From Silene latifolia (Eukaryota; Streptophyta; Magnoliopsida; Caryophyllales; Caryophyllaceae): a stretch of DNA of 64,000 nucleotides. The notes under the pieces were generated by a model. It was not told where the DNA came from. It made no database searches and worked only from the letters and a program-made list of their open reading frames with translations. Location of the stretch: contig NC_133532.1 of the NCBI RefSeq assembly GCF_048544455.1, positions 12,340,948 to 12,404,947 on the forward strand. The letters are read 5' to 3'. Each line of letters starts with the position of its first letter. The stretch's first letter is position 1. Shown piece by piece: positions 24,258 through 35,736 of this stretch. A program made the translations under genes and the position numbers.

Positions 24258-24380
24258 GGTATCCCTCCGTCCCGATCAATTCTTACCATTTGCTTTCTTT
24301 TGACACTATTTATATATAAGTGAAGAAAATCTTTAAAATAATTTCTAGTATATGTAAATACAAAAATATATGATGACCTG
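24258..24380. mobile_element. Single end of a Stowaway-like MITE (weak)
   Basis: ATCCCTCCGTCCCGATCAAT at about 24260 resembles a Stowaway terminus and is followed by AT-rich sequence. No matching inverted end was found before the LTR at 24381, so this may be a truncated copy. Confidence 0.35.
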
Positions 24381-24767
24381 TGTTGAGAAAATGACTTAGA
24401 TCAACAATAATTGTGGTTCTGCTTCTTGAGATTGTGACCGAAAACCCAATGTGAAGAAAATTATTTATTTTAGCTAAAAGTTTGTTTTTAATTTTATAAA
24501 TTGAGTTCTAGAATAAGAACTCGAGTTGTATTATTGAGAAGATATCTTTATGTCCATAATTTAGGTAAGATATTATTAGCTTATTTGTATTTACCTTATT
24601 CTTATCCGTTTAATTACTATTCATATCTTTCACATATAATACTTGTATCGAAATAAGAATATTTTGTAATTAGCTAACCCTAGAATCTTAGTCTTGTAAC
24701 ACTAGATATATTGTAATCGTTGTTCGTGAATAATCAAGCAAATTCATTATTTACATGGTATAGAGTC
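24381..24767 (+). mobile_element. Truncated copia: lone 5' LTR with primer site
   Basis: 376-bp LTR-like sequence starting TGTTGAGAAA and ending ATTTACA at 24755, followed at once by TGGTATAGAGTC, a worn initiator tRNA-Met primer site. The TGT...ACA ends plus the primer site identify a copia 5' LTR and leader. No coding region or second LTR follows, so only the left end of the element survives. Confidence 0.72.
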
Positions 24768-25020
24768 TAAATGATCCTCTCAAATTTTTCCGACCACACG
24801 TCACTCAAACAAGACCTGACGTCTTACCCCAAAACTGGCAGCTGACCAACCATCTCTCCCACCCAATTCAATGTAACTTGCCAACTTCACTGAACCATCC
24901 AACCCGCTCCCCCTCGTCACCTTCACCAATTGCACCCAATCATCTCTCCCACCCAATCCAATTGACATTAAACTTTCAATAATTGTTCTTTCAATTTACA
25001 CCTTCAATAGTTTACGTCTT
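24768..25020. other. Leader-like remnant, no gene seen
   Basis: C-rich sequence with a repeated phrase (CCATCTCTCCCACCCAATTC near 24850 and CATCTCTCCCACCCAATCC near 24940). It is probably the 5' leader of the copia element at 24381. No ORF is supported. Confidence 0.4.
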
Positions 25021-25657
25021 TGATCTCTTGGGTATGTATTTGAAGACTAAGTGACAAGTCTCCATTTTAATACAAAGATCTTCCTTTATTTATGTTCCTC
25101 TTTACTTTCCAAATTGGTACATTTCTTATCTCTCTTTAATCACTTATTATTACTTGCCTCATAACACTGTGCTTAGTTTAGTCTCTTTGTTTGTTGTTGC
25201 TATAGCATAGTTCTCATGATGATTAGTGAGTAATAACCTTACTAGGGACGATTAAAAGGTAGAATCTGCGCTTGATGAGTCTATCAAAATGGATTAATTG
25301 ATGTGGTTTTAGCGAGTGCAGATTAAGTGTGTGATGAAATGCTTGTTTGACAAACTTGTATGAATCTCTATCTATTCAACACTCCTATAAGATCGACAAC
25401 CTTAGGAGTTGTTAGACCATGCAATATATTGGTGGCTAAAACCGGTGTACGGGAGAGGTAACCCGACTCGACTTAGGTAGGACCGTAAAATCGAGAGCCT
25501 AGGCTCTTATGCAACTACAACCTTGACTCGATTTAGACTGACATTTGTAAACTCCTTTGATTTCTTGTATGAACCCATGACACCCTAGTACTTTTAATTG
25601 ATTATTTATATCTTGTTATATTGTCTTAATTTTATTAGCTTAGATAAAAACCTAATC
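25021..25657 (+). mobile_element. Old Athila-like LTR, left piece
   Basis: Shares the phrase GATTAGTGAGTA...CTTACTAGGG with the Athila LTRs (compare ATGATTAGTGAGTAGTACCC near 10300). It also has the gene-poor layout of an Athila LTR, including AACCCGACTCGACTTAGG near 25460. It is heavily worn. Its right continuation (27329-27490) is separated by the solo LTR at 25658-27328. Confidence 0.5.
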
Positions 25658-27328
25658 TGTAACACCCCTATTAGTCGAGAGGCCTTTCTCAAGGTCATCC
25701 TAGCTAATAGGAGTGCTACGCGACTTGGTTTCCCAAGCTTGTAGTGCGAACAACCGAAATGGAAGCAATTTAAATAGATAAGTATGTAGTTAAGTTAAGT
25801 TAAGTGATTACATATTCGGTGATTCAAATACGATCCTAAATTATACAAACCAAATCATAAGAATGGAGTTTAAATAATTAATGTCAAAAACTAGATAAGA
25901 AAGTGGCGACAAACTTAAAGGGAGACCGCTCCAAGTCCCGACCCCATCCAAATGCACAATATTCCCGTCAAACCACTACTCCCCATATGATCGGAAATAT
26001 TATATGGTTCACCAGAGATATTTTAAAAATATTTGGTGTTAGTCTCAATAATATGAATGCCTACCATGACATGACTAACCGATATAAAATGCAATATGAT
26101 ATGCTATATGAGAATATGCACAACACAAGAAAGCACCAACCAATAGTCCTCCAACACAAATCGGTGACGGCATCGCAATACCGCCACCAATATCCGGACC
26201 GAAGTCCGTAACAAGACACTAGGGATACACTCACAGTGCCGAGCCCGGGCACTAACCGGACCCCTGCTAGAGGTCATGACACCACATGCGTCCCTCTGTA
26301 TTCAAGTCATTAACGTGCACGTTCCTCTTGGGTGGGAAGCTCCAAAAGGCGACCTAAGCGTAAAATGGTTTACCGACCCGTCTTACGTCTCCTGAACAAC
26401 TCAACACAACACCTCGCATTCCTCCAACCATCTCCTCCAACATCCACAAATAACCAAATATTCACAATATGCCAAATTGTTTTTCCACACATTTATAAAC
26501 CATCATATAACAAGAATACAAATGTTTATAATTAAACCAACCAATAATCCACTAATCTTCCCAACTCATGTTATAATGCAACCAAATGATAACATAAGGT
26601 TAATACCACTTACCCATCTTTGATATGATGTACATCCAACATTAGTAGGAAACCAAACCCTAATTACCCAACTAATCATGCTATCATGCAACTATAAAAT
26701 ATATTATTCAATTCATGACAACTAACACAAATGTAAACAAACATATTACTAAGACCGAGTAGGGAAACTCTACCTTCACAAATCTCCAAGAAAGTAGGCA
26801 TGCACATTAGAAGGGTTCCTCTAGAAAGTCTCCTCCTACAATAATTAATGAACTAACTATCACCAATGTGTTCTATAACAATTAATAACACTAATTAAGC
26901 TTTAATTAACCCACTTAATTAACAAAAACCCTAACTAATACTCCCATAATACAACATCCCAAAACTAGGGTCTACTAACAATAAAATAAAGGAAAAACGT
27001 AAAGGAACACTTGAAGGGATAAGATTATGGAGATTTTGGGGGATTTTGAGAGAGAATGAAATATTTAGGGTTGTGAGAATGAGTGAAAATCGGAAAAATG
27101 AAGTATAAATACCAAGGCTTAACAATACGAAGCCTACACGTGAAAATCCAACCGAGCCCGTACTCTCGGTCGAGTGCACTAGCCACTCGGCCGAGTGAAT
27201 CGCTACCAGAGGCTGGTATAATGCCCAGAAGGCACTCGGTCTATCTACTCGGTCGGGTAGAGCTGCACTCGGTCGAGTCATCAACTGTACGCACCCTAGT
27301 GCGCTACTATAAAATATGGGGTATTACA
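25658..27328 (-). mobile_element. Solo LTR, gypsy-like, 1.67 kb
   Basis: Starts TGTAACACCCC and ends GGGGTATTACA, giving an 11-bp inverted end with one mismatch. Flanks are TAATC and CAATC, a target duplication with one change. No primer site or coding region is associated, so it looks like a solo LTR. Read on the minus strand its start (TGTAATACCCCATATTT) resembles that of the LTRs at 44505 and 50258 (TGTAATACTCCGTATTT). Both families carry ACTCGRYCGAGT palindromes near this end (here 27163-27277). The 102-codon and 117-codon open frames inside it have no recognisable domain. Confidence 0.75.
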
Positions 27329-27490
27329 CAATCTATTAATCGTGACACTTGCATAAATTGAAATAGATAGACTTAGAACTCAAAGCACACAGTCCCGTGG
27401 ATTGACCTCGACTTAAGCACTTGCTAGTTGTTTGTTAAGATTATAAATGTGTTTGATTGAGTGAACAACGACTCGCTATGATCAATAGGA
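27329..27490 (+). mobile_element. Old Athila-like LTR, right piece
   Basis: GTCCCGTGGATTGACCTCGA near 27390 and CACTTGCTAGTTG match the phrase that precedes the end of Athila LTRs (compare TGTGGGATCGACCCT near 60045). I infer it is the continuation of 25021-25657. No tRNA-Asp primer site is visible after it. Confidence 0.45.
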
Positions 27491-28099
27491 GAGGAAAGTA
27501 AATGAAATAACATGGTTTTGGATTTTAGAAATGTTTTATTTTTAAAATTTATGACATATTGTTGGTTTTTTTCCTTAATATGAATTAAAAGGAAACAACT
27601 TGTTTTTGAAGTTTTTGTTATTTTTCTATTTTTTTTTTTGGATTTTCAAATAGTAGCAAAGTAAATATGATCCATGATCTTTTACTACATGATATGCACT
27701 GTTAAATGAAAGCTAACTAAGTGCAAGTAAACTAAACACAAGTAAGCTAAATGTAAAGTTGCTAAATGCACTAACCTAGATGAATGCAAGCTAAATAATG
27801 TAACTAGAATGCTTGACATACTCGGTTAGGAAGGGAGCTAACTTGGGTTAACTCAAAATGCATATGCTAATGAAACATAAGAAGAGAGGAAAGGGATACA
27901 TACTTATATACAAAGGATGGAGGTGCTCACTAAGCTACCTACTCAAAGTCATCAGACTCCTCATTATCATCCCCACTTTTGTCATTTTCTTCCTGAACAT
28001 CCACATCTTCTTCACTCTCTTCATGCTCATTCTCTTCATTTTCGTTGTCATTCTCATTTTCTTCTTGTTCCTCTTCTTCATGTTCATCCTCCTTCTCAT
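27491..28099 (-). other. Non-coding stretch with an acidic, E/D-rich reading frame
   Basis: AT-rich sequence, then at about 27940-28100 a minus-strand frame dominated by Glu, Asp and Asn, ending SDDFE and a stop. It could be the acidic tail of a retroelement protein or simply low-complexity GAA/GAT sequence. I cannot assign it to the gag fragment next to it. Confidence 0.4.
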
Positions 28100-29055
28100 C
28101 CACCTCCATATCTTGGTGCCACTACCTTCTCCTCGTGTGGGGAATAACAACTCCAGATTGGCCTATGAAGGAAGGGGCCGGAGGGATCAATACTGCCTTG
28201 TTGAGCCAAGTCATTGTACAAGGGGTATATAGGTTTGCTGTAGGGTTTAGCTCTTTCATTCTGCTTCTCCACAGGTGCCTTTCTGGATGTAGGATCTGTG
28301 CCATAAGCTGCCCTTCTGGGCCCTGAGTCTTCTTCCAGCCGCATGACTGCAATTGCCTTTGTCTGCACCTCCTCGAAGGTAGTGCATGGGTACTTGGTCA
28401 GATCTTTATACAAGTCTGACTCCTGGCGGAGCCCCTGGCGGAAAGCTTCTATGGCTGTGGCTATGTCGCACCGGGGGATTGCCACCTTCTCTCTGTTGAA
28501 CCTGTTCAGAAAATCTCTGGTGGCCTCTTCAGGTCCCTGCACTATTCGGTATAGGTCACTGGTTTGTTTTTCTGGTCTGCGGCTGCTGGCAAACTGCTGG
28601 TGGAAGGCATTGACTAAGTCGGCGAAGCAGGTTATGCTCCTGTTGGGCAGGCTGACGAACCACTGCAAGGCTGCTCCGGACAGGGTGGATCCAAACCCTT
28701 TACACATACAGGCTTTTTTCAAGGAGCCTGTCGCGGTGATCACCATCATCTTTTGCTTGTAGTGGTTGATATGGTCAAGAGGATCTGTGGTTCCGTCGTA
28801 AAGCGTCATGGCTGGCGGCACGCATCCTTTCGGGACACCGACCAAGGCTATGTCATCCACGAAAGGGGAGTCCGCGTAGCTATCTCGTGTCACCTTCTCC
28901 AGGGGTCGTGCTACACCCGGAATCCTGTACATCAGGTCCCTCAATTCCTGGTATTGTTGTTCCAGCAAGCTGCCTGCTCCTACAAGAGGGTTAGAGACAG
29001 GCGGAAAAGAGCCAACAGATGTACCTCCCAACCAAGCTCCTCCTGGGAACTGACT
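28100..29055 (-). mobile_element. Tat/Retand-type gypsy gag fragment
   Basis: Minus-strand retrotransposon gag domain (AMTLYDGTTDPLDHINHYK, GAALQWFVSLPNRSI, FADLVNAFHQQF, ATRDFLNRFNREK) typical of the Tat lineage of Ty3/gypsy. It abuts, in the opposite direction, the integrase at 29056. It is a fossil fragment; neither LTR nor pol is seen on this strand. Confidence 0.85.
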
Positions 29056-30152
29056 GCCTGAGGTGCCTGGATAAGGGTGAAGCCCAGGCTGTTTTACATG
29101 CTATCCACAGTGGTGAATGTGGAAACCATGCAGGGGGCAGGAGCCTGTCCAACAAGGCCCTCAGACAGGGGTACTTCTGGCCCACGATGCGCAAGGATGC
29201 TATGGAATACGCTAAGAAGTGTGATGCCTGTCAAAGGCATGCACCAGTCAGCCACCAGCCTGCAGAACCTCTGCACCCAGTCATTTATCCCTGGCCCTTT
29301 ATGAAATGGGGAATGGACATAGTGGGACCGCTGCCCAAGGCACCAGGAAACAAGGTCTACATGCTTGCCATGACGAACTACTTCTCCAAATGGATAGAGG
29401 CAGAATCATTTTCCCAGGTTACCGAGGCCCAGGTGATATCTTTTATTAAACGCAACATCATCTGTAGGTTTGGTATTCCATCTGAAATAATATGCGATAA
29501 TGGGTCTCAGTTTATTGGCAATAAGACAGAAGCATTTTGTGCTAGTTGGAACATTTCATTGCAGAAGTCTACTCCCAGAAACCCTCAGTCCAACGGCCAA
29601 GCAGAGTCCAGCAATAAAATCATAGTGGAAAACTTGAGAAAGAAGCTGGAAGAAATTGGGGGTAAATGGGCAGAGGAGCTGCCACTAGTCCTGTGGGCTG
29701 ACAGGACCACCCCTAAAGTAGCAACAGGGCAAACTCCCTTCAGCCTGGTATTCGGGGCCAAAGCAGTTATTCCTTCAGAGGTTAAGGTTCCTACCCACAG
29801 ATACGGGTGCCTGACAGAGGAGCGAAACCAGGTGGAAATGGCAAGCAGTCTAGACACGGTGGATGAGCTCAGAACCAGCGCCCAGATCAGGATGGCCTCG
29901 TACAAGCAGACAGTGGCTAGAAGCTACAACAAAAATGTAAAGGTCAGGACCCTGCAAGTAGGAGACCTGGTCCTGAGGAAAGTCTTCCAGAACACTAAAA
30001 ACCAGAGAGCAGGCAAATTTGCCTACAATTGGGAAGGACCGTACCAGGGGGAAAGTATCGTCGGAAATGGAGCTTACAGGCTCATGACAATGGAAGGGCA
30101 AATGGTCCCCAGATCGTGGAATATCATCCACCTAAAGAAATATTACATCTAA
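29056..30152 (+). mobile_element. Tat/Retand-type gypsy integrase fragment
   Basis: A single open frame of about 365 residues. It has the zinc-binding N-terminus (H near HAIHSGECGNHAG, then CDACQRH), the integrase core (WGMDIVGPLP, ICDNGSQF, TPRNPQSNGQAE with the catalytic Asp, Asp and Glu) and a C-terminal region ending WNIIHLKKYYI. The reverse transcriptase and RNase H expected upstream are missing. Downstream lie the antisense ORF and the 3' LTR of the same lineage, so 29056-33541 appears to be the 3' part of one element. This frame looks unusually well kept for a fragment. Confidence 0.88.
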
Positions 30153-30831
30153 AGCGACTAGAACAGTCAGCAACCAGACATGCAGCACGACCCCACCAGG
30201 TTCCAGGTTTTGTTAAAACGTTCTTGTCTTTCTAAGAGCCTCAATTTTCAAATAGAACTTTAAAATCCTTTTTCAGAGCTTCCAAATTAAATATTTTGAC
30301 TTCAAATTATCGAACTATAATTTTCAGTATGCTTTAAACGAATTACTTTAAAATCTAAGTTTTATCAACGGTACACTTCGAGCCTATTTTAAAAAGAATT
30401 TTCTGCACACTCTAAGAAGATAGGAGCCTGCAAAAGCTAACCTGGTGGAGTTTCTATGTCCCTACACAGAGAAGCATGGACTTATGGCTAAGTACCCACA
30501 GATCGGATGAACTAGGCTCCTGCAGTACTCAGCATCCATGCAAGCGAGGTTCCTCTGAATAGAGGGGCAAGTAGATCCCAGAGCCTCCAATCAATGAAAG
30601 CCGGCAATAATACAACGAAAAAGGTGCACGCACGACAAAATAAAGGTACGCCAGAAAACGGCAGAATATTAACTAAAACGCCCGAAGCGGCAAAATATCA
30701 AAGTACGCCTTGCTCCCATGAGCAAGGCCAAAACACACCGAAAATTATCCAAAAGATTAACAAAGTTTTATGCCACACAGGGCCTAGAAAACAGATACTA
30801 AAAACCAAAAGAAGCTGGTACAGGAACCTCA
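30153..30831. other. Spacer between integrase and antisense ORF
   Basis: Non-coding. From 30240 to 30420 it is AT-rich; a more mixed sequence follows up to the end of the antisense ORF. No gene is seen. In Tat elements this position normally holds a spacer before the antisense ORF. Confidence 0.5.
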
Positions 30832-32810
30832 TCAATCCAGAAACACATGCTCCACCCCTGTATCCGGAGTAGGAACAGTCTCAGGAGCAGATTGGACAGT
30901 GGAGTCACCCGCAGGAGCCAGGCCTCCATCTGGACAGGTTCTCCCTTGCACCTCTTCTTCTTCAGCAGCTGAAAAGTCGTCGTCCTCCAGGGCGTCAATT
31001 TCAAAGTCCGACAGAATCCCCAGATCAACCTTCTCAGGAAAGGAGTCAGCAAACAACCTCTCTTCTTCCTCCAGGTCCCAGGACAGATGCTTTCCCTCGT
31101 TGAACTCCTTGATGCAGGCGATCTTCATCTCCCAAGAGGAGCAAGCTGCAACATCTGTCAGGGCCTTGGACAAGTTGGCCTTCTTTTCTTTCAAGACCTT
31201 GTTTTCGGCCGTCAGAGAGTTATTAGCTTCCAGAACTTGAGCCATCTGCATCTCGGATTCCTTCAGACTGTTGCGGATGGAGCTCGCCTCCTCCCTGAGC
31301 TTCACCTTCTCCTTCATCTCGGCGTCTAACTGACGGAGCAGATCCTTCTTCTCTGATTGTCGACGGCGCACTTCGTCCTCAAGTTGGGCAAGCCTCTCGC
31401 GGAGGAGGAGCGATATTTGCAGCGACTAGGAAAAATCAGCAGGATAACAGTCAAAAAAAAAAAAAAAGATCCTACCTCAAAAGCATGTTTAGCATCCAGG
31501 TCTGACAGCTCATTTGAGGACCTCTTCTCCAAAGATGAACGGGGACCAGGAAGCATCAGCCGCTCCAAATAGGGCCAATGCCCCAAAGACCGAGAAAGAC
31601 CGAAACCCTCAGGAAGCTTCAAAGTCATCTCAGCAGGATGAGAATTGGGGGTGTCATGGGTAGGAGGCCTAGTAAGTTCAGGGGGCAAGGACGCCAGGGG
31701 AGTGGCCTCGATAGGAGAAGGCTCGGAGAAGGAGACAGGCTTCTTCGAATGAGCAGCCTCAGCATCCGGGGTAGAATCAGCCTTCCTCTTGGAAGCAGGC
31801 TTGGGCACACCTCCTGTAGCCCTCTTCCTTCTCTGGGCTAAGATCATCTGTAAGGTAACCTTGGGTCTGGCAGTTTCTAAGGATCCTAGAGAGGTAAAGA
31901 AAAAGAGTAAGGTCCCAGGAATAATACAGGGTCCTGAAAACAAAGAAGTCAGGAAGAACATGCAAAGAAGGAGCCTACCAGTCATTGTTGCTTCCTCCTC
32001 CTCCTCTCCGTCAACGGGCGGTGTTCCACCTGGAATAAGGCCCAATAAGCGATTGAACGATCTCTGATCAGGAGGCAGACCAAACAGCCTGGTGAGAGAA
32101 GCAGTCTCGTCAGGTGAAGGCACTAAACGGTTCAAACCTGCACAAAAAAGCAAGTAAGGAAAGTAAGAAAACAAAGAACAAGAGAGAAAGAGGAAATCCT
32201 AAATACCTGAAGTGGATCGCCACTCAGAGTACAAGTAATCAACTGGAGGAGGAAGGGAGTTAACTTCTACAAAGATAAAACGGCGGAACCAGTCGGTGTC
32301 ATTGGGCTTAGGAGGAAACACTATGCAGTGCTCCTCATTCTCCCGGACTCGCAGGGTCACTTGACCATGGCCCAAGGACCTCACAGTAAAGAGATGACCC
32401 AGATCACCGAGATTGATCCCGGAGTCATATAAATCGTTCATAGCACAAAGGGGAAGCAACGTACGCCAAGCGTACGGGGCCACCTGACACACGGCGAGCT
32501 TGTTCAAACGGAGGAAATCTTGAATCAATTTCGGGAAAGGAAGTCTTAAACCCAGGAAAAAAGGGTAGAAGTAGAAGCATGTCCACCCCGGCCTACGAAA
32601 ATCCGCCCTTTGGCCAGGGAGGGGGACATGCACCACCACCTCATCAGAAAAACCAAACCACTCTTTTATCAAGGCAATGTCAGATGCCTCGAAAGTGGAG
32701 TCACAGGAATGTGTCGGAGCAAGAATAGAAGCAGAAGGGAACAAGTTGGAAGAATCAGAAACAGGGATCGACATAGAGAAACTAGAGGAACGAGTATTTT
32801 TTCGGGCCAT
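30832..32810 (-). other. Antisense ORF (aORF) of a Tat element, gypsy-type 'transposase_28'-like
   Basis: Reads opposite to the integrase, between pol and the 3' LTR, the place described for antisense ORFs in Tat-lineage elements. It begins MARKNTRSSSFSMS at 32810. Its first segment has the conserved block of the plant 'putative gypsy type transposon' domain (DIALIKEWFGFSDEVVVHVPLPGQR, FLRLNKLAVCQVAPYAWR). The last segment is a coiled coil rich in Lys, Glu and Leu (LREEASSIRNSLKESEMQM) with an acidic tail ending GVEHVFLD. Three likely GT-AG introns are visible, at about 32205-32139, 31980-31888 and 31475-31428, each with a pyrimidine-rich 3' side. Function unknown. Confidence 0.78.
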
Positions 32811-33105
32811 TACAAAAAAGGAAAAGTAAGATACCTGGGGTGAAGGATGAAAGAAATGGAAGATGAGAGAGATGGAAGATGAGAGAGACGGAAGATGAAA
32901 GAAAATGGGAAGTTGGAAGAAGTAAAGAAAGTTATAGGAAAAAGAGAAAGTGGACGGTTGGGAAGTAATTAATGGGCATAGCAGTTAAAAAGATAATGGG
33001 TAATCATCCGAAAAGGCGTGGGAAATCGTACAGACGGTTTTTTGGCGGCTCAGTCAGTTTGGAAATTCCCGCCCAAGTGTACTTGCACGAGAATTTGGGG
33101 GCAAT
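32811..33105. promoter_or_regulatory. Probable upstream region of the antisense ORF and polypurine tract
   Basis: 295 bp between the antisense ORF start and the LTR. On the plus strand it is rich in GAGA/GGAAGATG repeats (32840-32900). It ends with AATTTGGGGGCAAT, the polypurine tract of the sense element. Any antisense promoter would have to lie here or in the LTR; this is inference. Confidence 0.45.
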
Positions 33106-33541
33106 TGTTGGGGAAAAATTAACACTTTTCTCTATGAGACGCGTGGCATGCATTAAGTGGAGGAGAGCGAATATGAGAGGACCGATGAGTTGGCAAAATA
33201 AGGGCCACGCAATAAAGAAGAACAAACACATTTAGTGTTGAGAAAAACGCCAGTCAAAGGGGAGGAAAGTCAGAACAAATATCTCCTAAAAAAGAGGTAA
33301 CCGTCCCAGGAACCTCGCAACGGGCGTCCAGGGCCCTGGGAGGAGGAAACCCTAGGAAGACAACTATAAAAGGAAAAAGAAGGTAGCAGCAGAGGACACA
33401 AGAAATTTCTTTGACATAGCTTACTAGAAAATATACTACGATACTTCCTTACTTGCGATTCACTTTCGATTATAGTGCAATTATTGGCGGGATTCCGACT
33501 CCCCCCGCGGTTGTTCCCACAACGGGTTTTCCGCGTCACCA
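33106..33541 (+). repeat. 3' LTR of the Tat/Retand element
   Basis: 436 bp starting TGTTGGGGAAAAATT after the polypurine tract and ending GCGTCACCA. A TATA box (TATAAAAG at 33365-33372) lies in the expected place. The end phrase (CCCACAACGGGTTTTCCGCG) is typical of Tat LTRs. No 5' LTR is present in the window. Confidence 0.8.
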
Positions 33542-33559
33542 AAATTCTCTCGCGTCACA

Positions 33560-34830
33560 TTTTTTCTTTCGTTGCTTTCTACCTTTGCTTGTCAATTTCG
33601 TTATTCGCTCATAGCCATAGACGATCACTTTGACCTCACACATTGATATATAATCGGTAAAATTTACCCAAAACATAGTAGATGTCTACTCGAGCCTCAT
33701 ATATACTCTTTCGCATGTCGCTCAACATCCCGACACTATAAGGTTCATTAGGTACAACGTTGGAGTCGGAGTGGAGGTATTCTTAATAAGGACGAGGGTA
33801 TGGAGGGATGGTTACATAGCTCGTGGAAGGGTGTTGTTGTTGTGGGATTCGTGACGGGGGAGGTTGTCGTTGACCTCTTGAAAACTTCACTTGGGAAATT
33901 AGATAGCTTGGTCTCGGGGTTAACCTTGCCTCTAACGTAGAAGATCTAGGGAAGGGAGGTGGTCACTAGGTAAGGTTATGAGTGGTGTATCAACCCACTT
34001 CCAAACCCCACATTTCTTGCTATGATCCAAGAGAGAAAATCAAGGTCAAGTAGTGTATTTCCCGAAACTTTCGTCAAACCTTTCCCCTGTGAAATTTTTA
34101 TTGCACCTCTTAGCTATATGAGTGATAATCCCTCCAATGTGAATAGATGCAACATCCTGGTCACAAGCTTGACTTTGCTTGACATATTTGGTTATATTTG
34201 AAACAAATCGATGGAGTCGTTTCGTATTAAGGTAAGCGTCCAAGATAATGAGTTCTTTTTGGGTGAAGGTGCCCGACTTTTCCTCCTGAAAATGGACCCC
34301 GTTACGAAACGATGCCAAATCTTCAAGATTGGTTCATGGACATCCTTGTGTGACAATGTTCTGTAATCTCCTTTCTGACCAAACCGGTCATACAAGTCCA
34401 CATTACTTTTGAGTCAAATTCTTTTGCGGCTAGACCTTTTCCCTTTTTTAAACCCACCAACTCTCCAAACCCTTTTACGGATTTGTCACGAGTGACATTC
34501 TCCAATCGAAATGTGATCAGGTAAGTGAGATTGTTCTTATCATATTTGAAACTACACAAAAACTCATAAGTAAGCTCTCGGTAAATTTTCTCTTTCATGT
34601 TATACAAGATTTTCATACCCAACCGGGTGCGTTCATTTAGCTCATTACCTCTTAATTCCTAGCCTTTTAAGAGTAGTTTTAGAGTAGTTTTGCAAAGGAA
34701 GTTAGTTGGGTAAAGAGGAGGTTTAGCCAAAAGATGGTCAAATTGCTTCCTCGGCACACTAACTCCTTCAAGTACGTCGTGTACATCAGTACTATAAGTT
34801 ACACCGAAAAAATTAGCACAAAATCTCATT
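33560..34830 (-). mobile_element. Worn Athila env-like remnant
   Basis: Minus-strand pieces resemble the env-like ORF at 17936-19778: LIILDAYLNTKRL, then HIGGIITHIAKRCNK (compare LYILGSYLRQH and VVGGLITQIG), and upstream FFGVTYSTDVHDVLEG and KGFGELVGLKKG. A glycine-rich tail lies near 33800. It is heavily broken, and no LTR could be tied to it. It lies just beyond the Tat 3' LTR and on the other strand, so it is a separate, older insertion. Confidence 0.65.
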
Positions 34831-34844
34831 TGTGACGGCACGTA

Positions 34845-34873
34845 TCCGTCACTTTGGAGTGACGGATACCATT
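34845..34873. repeat. Short inverted repeat (GTATCCGTCAC hairpin)
   Basis: GTATCCGTCAC and GTGACGGATAC face each other across a five-base loop. A related TCCGTCAC phrase recurs near 34966. It may be the edge of a small inverted-repeat element, but no complete element was defined. Confidence 0.5.
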
Positions 34874-34975
34874 TTTCCTCACAAACGACCCAAATAGAGG
34901 AGAGAGGGAAGCACATGGGGGTGCCCCCACCTTGTCCCCCTATCCGTTTTATGAGTGGCATTATCCGTCACTTGC

Positions 34976-35285
34976 TCCGACCCGTGTTCAACAAAACTAA
35001 TTGAAAAATTAGTAAGTACAAGTGTACAACGTGTATATTAATAGAAGAGTACTCTTAATAGACTGTTAACTAACAGCCTGCATACTGTGAGAGTGTGAGG
35101 CGTTTGTCTCACTATATGTATGACAACAGCCAACATGGCAAACATGCCAATCAGTCACCCCACTTGAATTCGACAAAAATAATTTTCACAATCTAATTTG
35201 TCTTTACGATAGCCACATGTATTGGGTCTTTTCAGCTTATGATTTGTTATGATAGCCACATGTATTGGGGATTTGGGGTCATTTT
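34976..35285. other. Intergenic, no gene seen
   Basis: AT-rich sequence flanking copia C. A direct repeat of ATAGCCACATGTATTGGG occurs at about 35209 and 35251, only 42 bp apart. Confidence 0.5.
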
Positions 35286-35736
35286 TGTAAGAATATTTGG
35301 TCCAATACTATTTATGTGGACACACTATTATACATATTGTATTTATTTGCTATCGTTTAAGTTTAGCCCAATATAGTGATCCATCTGGATAATATAATAC
35401 GGGCATATTAATTACGTCTTATATAGTATGGTAGGATATCTTAATTGTGTAGATACCCATTGGTTCTAATGCGTGATGGACGATTAGATTAAGGAGACTA
35501 TATATAAGTCACCCAGGTTATGGTCCCAGTAAGACACAATAACTTAATCTCCCCGCATCCCATCAGTAGAGAGATCCCATGGTATGTGTGTCTACTAGAA
35601 GACCTAATCCCGAAGACCGTCCCTTCAGACGGTTTATTCCAACCTCTTGTCATGTAATCAGGTACGCTTCCGCATCTAGTATTTACCGAGTAATTTAGTA
35701 TGAAGTTTATGGTCTCTATTCGGATTAATTCTAACA
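35286..35736 (+). repeat. 5' LTR of copia C
   Basis: 451 bp. Outside a block at about 35424-35545 it is almost identical to the 3' LTR. Confidence 0.92.

Noticed and set aside
25903-26211. 102-codon frame inside the solo LTR as a small gene
   Set aside because: No motif, and it lies wholly inside an LTR with clear ends.
28045-28326. Serine/phenylalanine-rich plus-strand frame
   Set aside because: It is the complement of the acidic minus-strand stretch and the end of the gag fragment.
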